Assembly (NCBI GenBank): GCA_035582835.1
Contig: JAYKAV010003365.1
Location: 789,623 to 853,622 of the forward strand
Direction: 5' to 3'
From: Phoebastria nigripes
Taxonomy: Eukaryota; Chordata; Aves; Procellariiformes; Diomedeidae
DNA: 64,000 bases
Numbering within the stretch: the first letter of the stretch is position 1; every line of letters begins with the position of its first letter. Of the stretch, positions 34,078-47,400 are shown piece by piece. The position numbers and the translations under genes are program-made. The notes below the pieces were generated by a model. The model did not search any database and was not told the DNA's origin. It saw only the letters and a list, made by a program, of their open reading frames with translations.

Positions 34078-34810
34078 GTGAGTGTTTCTAGATTATGAAT
34101 TAAATGCCCATGGGGAAACAAGTATGTTCAAGGACATTTCCACCTGTTCTTTCCCCCCTGTAAGTGTAAAAAAGAACACCTCAAGCTTGCTTCTAATTTA
34201 AAAAATAAATCGGAAGTTATATGAAAAGAAAATATTACACATTCAGTCCTCTTCCTGGGAGAAGGGTTAGAGAGGAATATGGACTACTAGTAGCTAAATT
34301 TCATGACACTTCGCGTACTGCTGTAAGGCACTGATGTGCTGGTAATGGCAAAAAAGAATCCTACACAAAGCAGAACTGAAAGTCTGTGTAGAAATGGTTT
34401 AGCACCCTTGTTTGAGTCAGGTCAATTTGGAATTAACCATTGGTATGAGTTTTATAGTTCCGTTTGCATACACACCATTCAAATAATAATAAAAAATTCC
34501 CAAGAAATACACTTCAGATTTTAGCGATGCCCATTAGATGCAAGGAAACCAGGAATTATTTAAATTTGTTTTACTGTAGTATAAGAAAATTCTTTTAAGT
34601 CTTACATTTTAATGTAGATCAAGGTAGAGTGGTTTGGTTTTGAAGCTGTTGTTGGCTATGGGGAAACTTTTGTTCCTCAGTCTGATCTGTTAGTCCATTC
34701 TTGGTTCCCAGCAACCTCCCAAAACAGTGAGACTTACAGAAATAAATTGTAGGTTTTATTTATTGCCTTCTGGCTCTTCAGCCTGTAGGATTCTGCTTGA
34801 GTGTAGGAAG

Positions 34811-35638
34811 GCTCTACAGAGGGGTCTGGACAGGCTGCATCGATGAGCCGAGGCCAATTGTATGAAGTTCAACAAGGTTAAGTGCTGGGTTCTGCACTTC
34901 AGCCACAACAACGCCATGCAACGCTACAGGCTTAGGGAAGAGTGGCTGGAAAGCTGCCTGTCAGAAAAGGACCTGGGGGTATTGGTTGACAGCTGGCTGA
35001 ACATGAGCTGGCAGTGTGCCCAGGTGGCCAAGAAGGCCAATAGCATCCTGGCTTGTATCAGAAATAGTGTGGCCAGCAGGAGTAGGGAAGTGATCCTGCC
35101 CCTGCTGAGGCCGCACCTCGAATCCTGTGTTCAGTTTTGGGCCCCTCACTGCAAGAAGGACATTGAGGTGCTGGAGCGTGTCCAGAGGAGGGCAATGAAG
35201 CTGGTGAAGGGTCTGGAGAACAAGTCTTATGAGGAGCGGCTGAGGGAACTGGGACTGTTTAGCCTGGAGAAGAGGAGGCTGAGGGGAGACCTTATCGCGC
35301 TCTACAACTACCTGAAAGGAGGTTGTAGCGAGGTGGGTGTTGGTCTTTTCTCCCAAGTAACTAGCGATAGGACAAGAGGAAATGGCCTCAAGTTGCGCCA
35401 GGGGAGGTTTAGATTGGACATGAGGAAAAATTTCTTTCCTGAAAGAGTGGTTAAGCATTGGAACAGGCTGCCCAGGGAAGTGGTTGAGTCACCATCCCTG
35501 GAAGTATTTAAAAGACGTGTAGATATTGGCGCTTGGGGACATGGTTTAGTGGTGGACTTGGCAGTGCTAGGTTAACAGTTGGACTCGATGATCTTAGAGG
35601 TCTTTTCCAACCTAAACGATTCTATGATTCCATGATTC
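34811..35638 (+). mobile_element. CR1 LINE, 3' part with largely intact ORF2 C-terminus (youngest copy here)
   Basis: Carries an open frame of 237 codons (34862-35575) covering the C-terminal third of CR1 ORF2: a CR1 reverse-transcriptase end ([20 protein letters not shown], then [18 protein letters not shown]) and the conserved tail ([20 protein letters not shown], then [18 protein letters not shown]). The frame runs past the usual end into the 3' UTR. The copy ends at 35612-35638 in ATTCTATGATTCCATGATTC, the CR1 octamer tail. 5'-truncated, so not autonomous. Confidence 0.97.
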
Positions 35639-38600
35639 ATGTACTACAGTTTTATTTTTCATTTAAGATTCTTACATTTACAGTTTTTATAACCTGGGCA
35701 ATACATATATGACTAAAATATGTCATGAATTGACAACATTGGTACTGTAGCATCTCATCACATTTACTTTATTAAGTAAAATGAAAATGGCCAATTGGGT
35801 AACACTGCACACAGGCAAAAACAAGTAAATGTTTAACAATGGTTACAGTGGTTTGTAGGAATGTGTTCGTGTTGCTTGTAAATGGCCTTCTCTCTAGTCT
35901 GCTTTAGAGCAAATGTAGCGTGTATTTTTTTTTTATATATATATATATATTTGGGCTCCTTGCTCTTGGCTTGTCTTTGCATTTGTCTTATTAATTTTTG
36001 TAGTATCTTAGTTTTAGTCTTGGAAAAACTAGCATGTATGAGTTACCCAGAATTAAACAAAAGAGATTTCTCTTTTTAAGTGGAGGAGACAAGCCTCTGC
36101 TTGTTGTGTTTCATCTTATCACCTCAGTTTAGTGAAGGGGAAAAAATGGAGTGATAGAAAAGACGGAAGGCATCCTCATTCAGGAAAGCACCAATCTATT
36201 GTCTAGTGAAACTGAAAAGGAAGTTGCAGCGATTGAGATGGTAAACTTAACTCGTCAAGAACAGCAGATGGGGGAGGGCAAGTACAGATGTTTCTCTGTG
36301 AAAATGGAAAGTGGATTGGTTGGGTAGCTCAGAGAAGAACTGATTAATTCCTTATGCTGAGAGGATGCAGTAGTTTACAAATAATAAATATAAATTTAAG
36401 AGGAAAAAAGTGCAAAGTTCTCTTGTGTGCAAGTTTCTTCTTTTAAATCTTCAAGGAAAAGGTGAAGTTTTTTAAAAACATTTGGATTTCTTTTAGAAGA
36501 TAGAGGCCAAAATTTTATCCTTGAATGAGGGAAATGTTTAGCTTCAATTATGCTCACTTGTCCAGGATCTTTCGTCATGCAGCCCAGGGAATAGGCAGAG
36601 CACAAACATTTAATGAATACTGGAATTTAATTACATGTCTCCTGGAGGAAGTAGGAACATATCTGTTGTGTCAGCAACTAAAAACTAAATAAAGAAATAG
36701 ATTTTATCAAATCTGTAGTGACTTCAAAGTTAATGTGAACTTAGTACCAGTTTCAAAGCTCAACCAAAGTATTAGCTTCACAAGCTGGTGCTAACTGTTT
36801 CTTACAATGAAGAATCTTAATCTAGAAATGGAGGTGGAAGCCATATAGGAGTTAATTTCTTCAGGCTAGTTTTTGGAACAGCGTGTACACACCTGTTAAA
36901 GATGAGACCTGACAGAAGAAATCCAGAGTTTTAGTAACATGGTGTGGAGTGTTTGTACATGTGTGTATATACATGTATGTGTGTGTGTACATATATGTGT
37001 GTGTGTGTATATATATATGTATATATATAAAAAAANCTGTCAGTTATTTCTGTGGGGTTAGATGTAACTCGTTCATAATACTGTGAACAGTCTAACTGGG
37101 GGGAATGGGGAGGGGGCAGTAATTCCCGAATATACCAGCAGTCTGTACGATGCTGTGGCTAAACATGCATTAACAGCGCTTGCTTTGGTAGGAGAATATT
37201 CAGATTTGGAACCCTGTCTTGGTGGCTATTAGAATTATATTCCNTGTATTGTGGGGCATTATGTTTTCTGTGATATCCTTTTTATCTTGTGTTTCTTGTT
37301 AAAATAAATCATAAGCCTGCTGTGATAAATGGCTGAGCAGGAAACACCTTGGTACCCTCAGTGCCTTAAAATAAGAGGTGAAAGAAATCTTTGCCAAAAG
37401 GAAGCTGATAAATAATTGCCTCCTACACAGAGGGATTGGACTGAGTTATACCATTCTGCTTCAAGTGGAAACTAAGGCAAAAATATGTAAACAGTTTGTT
37501 CAATCACTGTAAAAGCTCCAGATACTGTAGCTTGAACCCCCTCCTCTCTGTCTTTACTTATGCAGACAGGTGGCTGTAACCTCTCTGTATTGAAAAACTG
37601 AAGGAAAAGAATGAAATCCCCCAAAGTAAATGTACTTAAGAGTAAAGAAAGACTTGAAACAAAAAGATAGATTAGAAGTGACTAATCTAATGTTTGAGGT
37701 CACTAAATCAAAGCTGGAGAAAACACTGAATATGGTTTGATTTGGGAGGAAGAAGTGCATGATTCAGTAATTTGGGTTGGTTGGTTGTCTTATAGATCAA
37801 CTAGAACATGGAAATCACCATGCATCAAGATAAGTTTCGGTATTTTTGCACTTTCTAGGGCTTTTCTTTTTTCTATTTTATAATGCTACTGCATTATAAA
37901 ATATATAAGAAATGTTTCTGTCAGTCTAAAATTTACACACTACAAATTCTTCTCCATTTTATCCACAGCTATAAACTGTAGCAATAGAAGTACTTTTGTT
38001 TTGTCATTACTATGTCTTCATTTGGGAGTTTTATAGCTATACCCGTGTTTCTTTCTAAATTAGTATTGCTTTGTATTACTGAGGCAATATTATGTGCAAA
38101 ACCTGCATAGATATGCCCTAACTTTTCCTTGGAAAGGATTGTTATGACCTTTTCTTTGAGAGAGTCTATCCATTTTTTGCAGCAGATCTTTTGATATTTG
38201 GCAGGAGCAGTTGAACTACACAAGAGGCCTTTTCTTTTTTCCATGACTATCACTCAGATTTGTCAGGGGTATAAGTATGAAGAAGAAGGATTTCCCTTTG
38301 TGCAGTTACATGCCTCTGAAAACTTTGCAGCAGTTGTGCACATTGCCTAGGAATAGGACGGAGCTGTCAGATCAGTTGTGAGGGTGGAGGTGTAAGAGCG
38401 TAAAACTGGGCTCTGTCCACAAATCTGGAGTCTAGTCACGTAGTTATGGTAGATTTTCCTTTCCCCTGGAGCTGAAATGGGGGAAGAACATTACAGTTGG
38501 AAAATGGGTATAAATGTTGCCGTTTGCTAGAATTTCTGTAGTCTAAGAGCCTGTGGTGTATAAAGAAACTTCTACTTGTCAGTAAAGTTATCCCTGTACC

Positions 38601-41600
38601 CCAGGGCACCAGCAGCAGCGTTGTGCTGCAGTGCCAAAGTTGCCAGGATTGAAGCTTAGTGGGAGTTTATGCAGGGTGCTGTTTGTATTTGAAATCATTC
38701 ATGCAACCTAAATTCTGTCCCCTTAAGTATTGACATTCTCTTCAATTACATAGTAAATGTGATCCTCACCACAGTCACTGTCTGATTAAATTCTGAGAAT
38801 ATAAACTAAAATTTTAGTCAAGGGCAAGTTTAGCATTTTCCAGTGTCCAACTTACATCTTCTAAACTTTTTGATGTAGGATATTATATAGATCAGGGACT
38901 ATCAAGACTTGAAAAAGGGAAGTTCCTGTATTTGCGTACATTGTCTCAGATCTCTGGTGGAGCTCTGTTTCATTGTTATAGTCTATTTATGCCTTCCTGC
39001 AAGTTCTGGAAATGCTGAAACTGCAGAAAACAAGAATGTGATTCTGAGCAACTGTACAGCAAGTTCTGTTTTAATCACTTTCATCAGCTTTATGCTACAG
39101 TGAAAGCTGTGTACTGTATCTCTTCATCATGGGGGGAGGAGAGGGAATTTAAGTTGTAATTAAGCCCTATTTTAATATATGATTTACATATGAAAATCAT
39201 AAATATAAATATGTTACAACCTTTCCTAGGACTGTCAGAGCATTATGAATCAATAACTGGTAGGCTGAACAGTTTTGAGCCAGCAATTAAAATACAAGCC
39301 TATTGGTACTGCTTCTTTGTCCACAGATTCCGAATTAGGAAAAAAGATAGGAAATGTAGTTTGCTTCCCAGAATAACAGTGTCGCAACATGAATTTGATG
39401 TTAAGTAGAAAACTCAAATCCTGCTCTGGATTCCGGAGGACTGAGTATTTAATCTCCCAGGAATTTTATACTGGCTGGTTGAGGTAGTTTGACTAGGAAA
39501 CAGCTATGCACTGTTGGTATTGGTGCAGATACTGGGGTAAAAAATAAACCGATAGCCTGACTGTGTTGCAAAGTTTAGAGTGTTCCTAGGTAGGTTGCGT
39601 ATGTTCTTAGGTTCCATGTGAAAATTAAGTATTGACCAAAGCAGACAACTCCTGATTGGCCTGTTCAGCTGACAAATACTTTCCTGTAATATGGGTAAGT
39701 CCTAGCTCAGCAAGGAGGTATTGCTGCTAATGCATCCCTTGGGTAATAAATTAGCAAGAATTTTAAATTTCACTTTCAGCTTAAAAAAAAAAAAAAAGAT
39801 GTTTACAACATTTAATTGGAGCTCAGTAAATATGAGCTAATGTTAAATATCTACATTAAAAGCAATTCTCCAAAATACTTCAGAAAGTGATGCTTCTGTT
39901 TTAATGTCATTGGCTGTACTGTCACTTAGGCTTCTGCTTTAGTGATACCACATTGTTCTTCTGCGTAGGAAGCACTGTTTATAAGACATTTGAAGTTCAA
40001 TTCAAATGTTATGAACATTTAAAATCAGGATTTTAGAGGTTTTGATAATCGTAGTTTTAGAAGATCATAGTGTTAAATTGCCAGTTGTTTAAGTGGCTGT
40101 AAAATAACCAAAACATTGAAAAGAGGAGCAGAACCTACCTTGCAATACTGCAAAAAATACCCCATCTCCTAAACAAACACTTTGTCTCAGTATGCTTTGT
40201 GGAGCATTTTATCTCTCAGAATGTTTCCCATGTTTGTTAGAAGGCTCAGCTCCAGAAGTGCTTTAACGTAGTCAGCTTGTTCTTTTCTTGTATGCCTCGC
40301 TGATGACATTTTCCTTCTCTTAGTTATTCAGGTCTGTAATGTGTGCCATATTATAATTTCTTCTTCTTCCCTGCACATCCCTGATAGATATATATTTCCT
40401 TGCATATCTAAACTCTTCCACATTCTGTTGTTTCCATATCACATATAGAACAAGGTTTTAGCCTTCTGTCCCATGAACTCAAAATTTCATTCAGGCAGAA
40501 GTGGGACTTCAGGATTGAGCTACTCTAGGACTATTTTTTAAAGGGCACCTTTCCATATCACCCTCTGTTCCATGGGTGCCTGGACATAGAGCACTCCTAT
40601 AGAAACACATGGTAGGTACACATAAGATTCCAAATCCTAATTATTTTATTACTGAGATTGATGTAAGAAAACCATAGGCCTAGCTGGTATTATGAAATCA
40701 CATTTTCACTCTGAAGAAATTCAGGATCCCCTGTTATTTTCCTGCACATGACTTCAGCCCCAAATCACAAAGTTCTTTCCATAGCTGGTTTCTTGTCTAA
40801 CGTACCACACTTAACGCTGTCTGTGGCTGCTTTTCTTTGTGTGTCCCTCTTACATTCCCCTGCATCTCTTAGCAGTCTCTGAAAGCTTGATAACCCTGTG
40901 ATACAGCATCCTTTCATTCTTCTGTTTGGGGACTTTCCAATCCCCAGGTCATTATCCCTTAGGACTCCTTTCTGAGTGTTCCTGTCCAAGCTCCAGTATG
41001 CATCTAATCTAACTATAATTTAATCTAAGTATATGTTTCTTCTAATGTCATTAATATATTTATTCAAGGCTATAGAGTATGAGTGTATTCTNTATCTCTT
41101 TTAACTTAACTTACTCTGACATATCTTCCAAAACAGCAAAAAAGTCCTAAGGTTCCCCCTGTTTCTATTGTGAGTAAATATTTTGTCTTGGCTACTCTGG
41201 AGTCATATATGTGTTTGCAGCATAATAAATCTTTCTCATTATTAGATTTTTAGGAATCCTTTCTAAAGTAATGTCTTAATTAAAAAAAACTAGTTATATT
41301 TAATTAAGTTTTATTTTCCAACTACTTTATAATTTATTTTGACATACAAAATTTCATTATTACTAATTTTTTGTGACAACACTGTGACAAAAATATTGAG
41401 ACCTTAAGCCTGGGAGCTCTAAGTTATAAGCATGTCAAATACGCTATTTTGCTGTCACAGAAAAGATCCAGCTGTACTAGCAATCTTAAATTTTCTTTAG
41501 CAGACAGGTAGCATGAATTAGTTACATTGCTGAAGTCTTCTGCTGAGCATCCAGTAGCAGCCTTGACAGTGTTTTGGAGTATGACTTGATGCATTGCTGG

Positions 41601-43146
41601 CCAAAGGGAGAATTTGCTCTAGCAGTAGTTGTTAGGATGGGCTGAAGGTTAAATTGTTATGACAATAACCACACTTGGAAACATAATCTATTATTGGAAA
41701 ATTTTCTCCTGGTTGTAATATAGGGAAGGGAAAGATTCCTTTGGAACAGGTCGTACAGTAATTAAAATGTAAACACCAACTCTATGTAATGTACAGGGTA
41801 GGTTTAGACATGGATTAATCAGTACAGCAATAGCAATAAAATGGATGCTTGTTTTTTGTGATGTTCCTGAAAGCAGAGTGACTCTGGAATTGCTTTGTCA
41901 GGCAAGTCTGAGCCTGTGGAGGGACAACAGAAAGCCTCAGGTACAATTAACGTGAAACATGTCAGGCAGCCTTTAGGGAAAGTGGAATGACTTTTTTTCT
42001 TCCCAGTCTTCAGGAGCAGATGAGTTTCACTTCTCTTTGCACGTATTTCATGCCCAGAGCCTTTTCAAGGGGCAATGCACTATTTCTTCCCTGATGGATA
42101 GCAGGCGTCTTCCTCCTGCTATGTTCATTTTTCTCCTTGCATCTTTCCTCTCCCTATGGCCCTTTGAGTTTTCTACTTGCCAAGTCTTAAAGCCCCTTTC
42201 TTGCTTTGTGGAATTTAAGGAATGATTTTTATATGGCTATTGCCTTTGAGGTTCCTGAAACAGTATTCTTTCTGCCTATTTCTGCATCAGGTCACTTTTG
42301 TATTCAGTCCCTGTGGTGCTCTTCTGCAAAATGCATAGAATAGGAAGCATCTAATAGAATAGCTGAGGGAAAGAAGTGTTCAGGCTGCTAGGCCACGTTA
42401 GAGAATTGTGATAACCTGATTTGATCTCTCGTATATGTAGGTCATGGAGTTTTGTTTTTCTCCCAGAAGCTGAATATAAGTATATCTTTCTGAAAGATCT
42501 CTAATCTTGCTTAAAAAATTGAAGCAGTGGTGTCCATTTCCTGTAGTAAGAGCTTTCAGGGTTTAATTGTTCTTGCTGCTAGAAATGGTATCTCTGCAAG
42601 ATACATTTGTGTAATGTCAATTTCCATTCATTGTATTTTTCTCTGAGTTAATTCATGAATCTGAAAAATCTTGATTTTTTCCAATCTTTTTCTCCTTTTC
42701 AGACATCTTAGTGAGTCTTAGTGGTATATATGTATATATGCAAAAAAATCAAGTCATCTCTCAACTTTCTCTTTCATAATTTGGCTAGACTGGGGTTTTT
42801 AAGCTGTATACTAAAAGGCCCCTTTTCTTTATCAAGTCAAACAGGAGCCATAAAAGTCCTGCCAGTATTTCCAAATAATTTTTGACACCAGGAAAGTCAT
42901 CATATTCTTAAACAGTCAGATCAGGATAGAGTATACAGGAAAGGTTGTTGTTTGTTCTACCTGATATTCCTACTTTCTTACATTTTAGATCAAATTAGCC
43001 TTCTAGGCAGCTGAACCACACTATAAATGCACGGTGGAGCCTGATCTGCAGTTCCCAATGTCCTTTTTGGAGACAGTGCTTTCCAAATTACTTTCCCATG
43101 TGTACATGTTGATTATTTTAGCTAGCTATATCAAAATGTGTTCTCA
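35639..43146. other. Long non-coding stretch, no gene seen
   Basis: About 7.5 kb of AT-rich unique sequence with a (TA)n run at 35931-35950, a TG/TA microsatellite at 36955-37035 and an A run near 39782-39796. Open frames are short and unsupported. Confidence 0.5.
36955..37035. repeat. (TG)n/(TA)n compound microsatellite
   Basis: Alternating purine-pyrimidine tract of TGTG, TATA and ACATG units, ending in an A run and an ambiguous base at 37036. Such tracts favour Z-DNA and replication slippage. Confidence 0.9.
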
Positions 43147-44480
43147 GAGAACCACAGAATAGGGAAGGTAGGGAAGGACCTGAAGAGATCTATTAGATCT
43201 ATCGAGATGCCCCAGGGAAGAACCAATTATTATATCTAGGCTGTGCATGAAAAGTTTATCTGCCTGTTTTAAAGACTACCAGCAGTCAAGACTCTACAGA
43301 ATCTCCTTTCTCTTCTCAGTCTCCTCCTTAGGTCAAATGTCTTTGTGGTGTTTTGGCTTTACTCCCTGTTCCCAGTCTTTCTTTCTCAGTCATCTTTTCT
43401 AGGCATCTGATCACTTTTGTTGGTGAGAATACAGAGGACAGCATTCAGTTCACATCTTTGNTATGCGTTGACCAAAACGACAGGGTATTCCTGCTGATCA
43501 GAACAGAGAGGTTTGCTTCCTCTGTCTTGCAAGCTAAATTACTGTGTATGAATCACATTAAAGTTTTGCTGTTTTTTTTCATGTTGACCTCATGATGCCA
43601 TAATCCTTTATAACCTTAACTCTTTTCAAGCAGAGTGTCTCTAGCATCTTGTTTCCCTTTCCTGTCTTTGTATAGTTGATAATTTCTATCGGAGAGTAAT
43701 AATTTAAATCTCTTCCCTGAGAATTGTAGTCCCTTTTTTAGGTGATTCTGGACCATTTCTCCAAATTGTCAAGAACCTTTAGAAGTTCAAGTTTGTCCTC
43801 TCAGGTTCCCTCAGTCCTTTCAAGCTTTGTATTTTCTGTAAGCATTCTCTTGATTCCATAATTCAGGTCACCATTCTGTGCAGAACCAGATTTAGGGGGC
43901 ATTTGCTATGGAATCCCATGTGCTACATCTTTTCATGCTGGTAGTGAGCCATTGATGGCTGCTCTTTCAGCATAAGACAGTTTTGTGTTCATATTGTTGT
44001 AGTCTCATCGAGAAAAAGTTTCCTTAGCTTAAAGTCATAATTGTAACATGCACTAGCATCTTCCCTGCTTCAAACCTACTATCCTGTTGTGGAAGGCAAG
44101 TTAGAAAGATTTGTTGAGGATCTGTGTCAAACTGATTTTTGGCTTTCATGCAGTCACATATTATCATCTAGGCACTTACAAACTGTTTTGCCGAATTTTT
44201 GTTTGTTTTTTTGTTCTGTTCCAGTTTTTTCAGGAATTGAAATTCAGCTGGCTGAACTGGTTCCTTTTTTATTTCCTTCTTTAAATAAAAGCACTGTGTT
44301 TCTTGTTTATCTGTTTTTTGATACTTCACCCATCCTCCATAAATTCTTGACAATAACACTAGCCATTTCAGTCAATTTTTTATATATTTAAGGTGAAATT
44401 AAAGAAGCCCAGCCAATTTAAAAAATAACTTAAATTCTCTCTAGCCTGACTTTCTGCCTTCTAGTCTGACAATTTGTGTT
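43147..44480 (-). mobile_element. Ancient CR1-type LINE, about 1.3 kb, decayed
   Basis: Starts with CCACAGAATAGGGAAGGTAG (reverse complement of a CR1 3' end). Blocks then follow in the order expected for an inverted old CR1: GACCAAAACGACAGG near 43470, GACCATTTCTCCAAATTGTC near 43751, CATTCTGTGCAGAACCAGAT near 43873, GAGCCATTGATGGCTGCTC near 43947, TTGTGGAAGGCAAGTTAG near 44087, and CATCCTCCATAAATTCTTGA near 44331. The last corresponds to the region just upstream of the RT motif. The frame is destroyed. The ORFs inside it (44089-44391, 44168-44359) are shadows. Block matches were made from memory. Confidence 0.75.
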
Positions 44481-47400
44481 GATGTTGAGCTCTGAGGGTT
44501 AAAAAAGGAAATTCAGGTGGTTTGGTATGAGTAATGTTACCTTTTTGTTATTTTCTGTTCCACTTACTATCTCGTCTCCAAATTTCAAAATTTTTGCTTT
44601 TAATTCCAGGTTAGGAGGACAATAGATGCTGAAATAGTGGACCTTCTGAATTTCTGAGTTTTTGGCAGTCTTTTCACCTTTCAGGGCTATGTAAGTGTGT
44701 GTTCCATGATACAGCCATAAGTCCATGTGTTGCGTATGTCACATCATCTTGTTAGGTCCTAATTGCATATGTTAGTGGAAATAGCAGCTGTAGCAAATAA
44801 TTCAAGTTATTTTTGCCCATTAACAATATAGACCAAAATACAATGTGCAAGCAAGGATAATGCTGTTTCTAATTGGAATATGGACAGAAGATCCAGACAA
44901 GGATTTTTATTAAGATAATATCAGGTTAGCTTGGCCTTGATACTTGAACTCTTTAACTGAATGTTAGATGGCTTGTACCAATGTTTTCCTGGAGAAGTAG
45001 CAATGTGCACTCTTTTTTTGTTTGCCTTGACTTATTATTTAGGTCTAATGAAAGAGCAGGAAGTCAGCTATCGCTTTTGTAGCTGAGACCAGTTTCCTTG
45101 TCAGGAAAATGCTTTTATTTAAAAAATACATATTGTCTACAGACATACTCATGCATTATATTATGGCTAACGCAAGAAGTTTAAAGCCAGATCTCTGAAA
45201 TACAAGCTTTTTAGCCATTTTTATGGAAGAAGGTCTTCTCGATTTATGAATAGCATTTAAACAGTGCAGTAGTCCCTATGTTTATCAAATAGCTGTGAAT
45301 TGTTTACCAAAGTCTCAGTAATTTACAATCAGATGAATTATAGGAATCTTTCAAAATATTTAAAGATTTAGATTTTTTGGTTTATGCAGGCATATTTGAA
45401 AAGGTGAATCTTTGTTTCAGAATTTGAAAAACAGCTGAATTTTCTTGGTAATAGACTTTGACAATTTTTGTCTGATTAAGTTGAAAATGAAAAGAGAAAT
45501 GTCCTGTTCAAAGTGAGTATAAAAGTTCCCTTATAAAGGAATGGTTGCGTCATGCTAATTTAAACTGTCAATAAAACTGTAAACATGTTTAATTTTTTGA
45601 GATATAACTGTATATTTTGCCTCTGATCTTTGTAATATATTTCTATTTATTAAATAAAGTAAAAAAGAAAATATCTTAACAAAAGATGAGTGCAGCCTAC
45701 CAATGATTCTTTCCTCCTCCATTTTTTGTAAATCCCCTTTTCATCCAGGATGAAATCCTTTTGTAGCCACTCTTTATTGCAATTTTCTCCTTGTGCTTAC
45801 CCTGATGAGTATTATTCTCTAGCAGTCAAGTCATGTGGCCTAAGACTGGACCAGAGGACCAAAGAGTCTGGAGGAAAGTGCTTTGTCAACAAGCCTGCCA
45901 CTTAACCCAGAGATGCTCGCGCTTGTATGCCTGTGTCATGGCTGGGCGGAGCTGGTCTTAGGAGGCAGGACCTGTGCTACAGCTTGGGCTTCCCTCATCG
46001 AAAACAAAAGCCTAAAATTCCACTTGTAAACCATTAGGCAGGTGTGCAAAAAAGATGGTATTCCTGGAAACAGGCTGATTGGCAGGGTCTTTTAGATATT
46101 AAAGCACAGTTGCAAAATGAATGAGTCATGCCAAGCTTGGCTATACACACTGTAATTTATGACCAGAGTTTTACTTGCTTAAAATTGCAGCGTAGCTGTA
46201 TTAGTTCTCTAGTGGCTCACATGGACAAGATCTGAATTTCCAAGCCTANCAAATAAAACTTCCTTTACCTCTCCCATTTTTTTTTTGAAGGGGGAAGAAG
46301 AGCATATCACACAGGCTTTCTCAACTACTTTAAAGACTGTTGCAGATCCATTTAAACTTTTGTGCTAGTCTCATTGAGCAATGCAGCATATGTTTTTGGA
46401 GTAATATAACCAATGTCTGTTTGCCAATTTGTGTTTTGAAAAGATACATGCATGAAAGTATTCGTATTACACAAGTGTTTATCATAGACAGCATTTCCAA
46501 AGATAAATTACAGAATATACCAAAATTTACTGTATCATTTTGAGCTGTTATCACACAGGCTATACAGCAAGCAGGTTTCTTTGGTTTTGAAGTTTATGAT
46601 TTGTCAGTTCTAGAACTTCCTCATCGTACCTGAAGACACACAATGGAGAGAGCCATTTCCCCTTCATGCTTTGCTTATGCATCTCTGAAACCATATTATT
46701 ACAGTTCAGGTAATGTGTTTTTGTTTTGGAGGATGTATTACCATATTTGAGAAATAAGGGAGGCTGTTTCTTCAGCATACAAACTTTGTGGATGCCCAAG
46801 TAATGGCTGAGTGATTCTTGAGTTTCTTTTCTGTCCTTCCACATTTATACTCATATGAAATTAGCATTTCAACAATAAATTGATATCAGTAATCCAGCAG
46901 AATTATTTGAAAGCAATTACAGAGAACTGTATGCTAATTCTGAATTACAAGTAAACTTGTTATCCTAGTGAATTTGTTAGGATGAAGAATTGAAACTGAA
47001 TTTCTGTCTTCATTATAATGTACTCCTACAGTGTCTCTTATCAGATCTTAAAGTGCTTACACTTTCACAAGGAAACCACAGCAGTAGCTGTTCCCAGGCT
47101 GACTTGACAGTACTGCAAGAACGACAGCATACACTTACATAGTTTTGTCAGTATTCTGTTTTGCAAATGTTGTTCCATACGTAACCCAGCTCATAAGTAA
47201 AATATAAGCTGTTTTGAGTCCTGATGTAAATAAATGTACACTGGCTTATAAAAGCTTCTTATTGATTTGGTTTTATCTCTTTCTTGTTTAAGCCACTTGT
47301 AAACAGTGTTTAAAAAGGTACACACATAGTTTGTGACAGTTTAACCAAACCTATTTTAAATAATCGGTAGCAGTTTAACTACAAATCCTGCATATAGCTA

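Larger units (their letters stand above)
31401..34810. other. Non-coding, no confident gene
   Basis: Contains a C-rich run near 31436-31472, two long poly(A) runs (31952-31988 and 32701-32735) and one weak exon candidate (33899-34077). Otherwise unique AT-rich sequence. Confidence 0.45.

Noticed and set aside
34961..35458. Minus-strand 165-codon frame
   Set aside because: Exact antisense of the CR1 ORF2 frame on the + strand.
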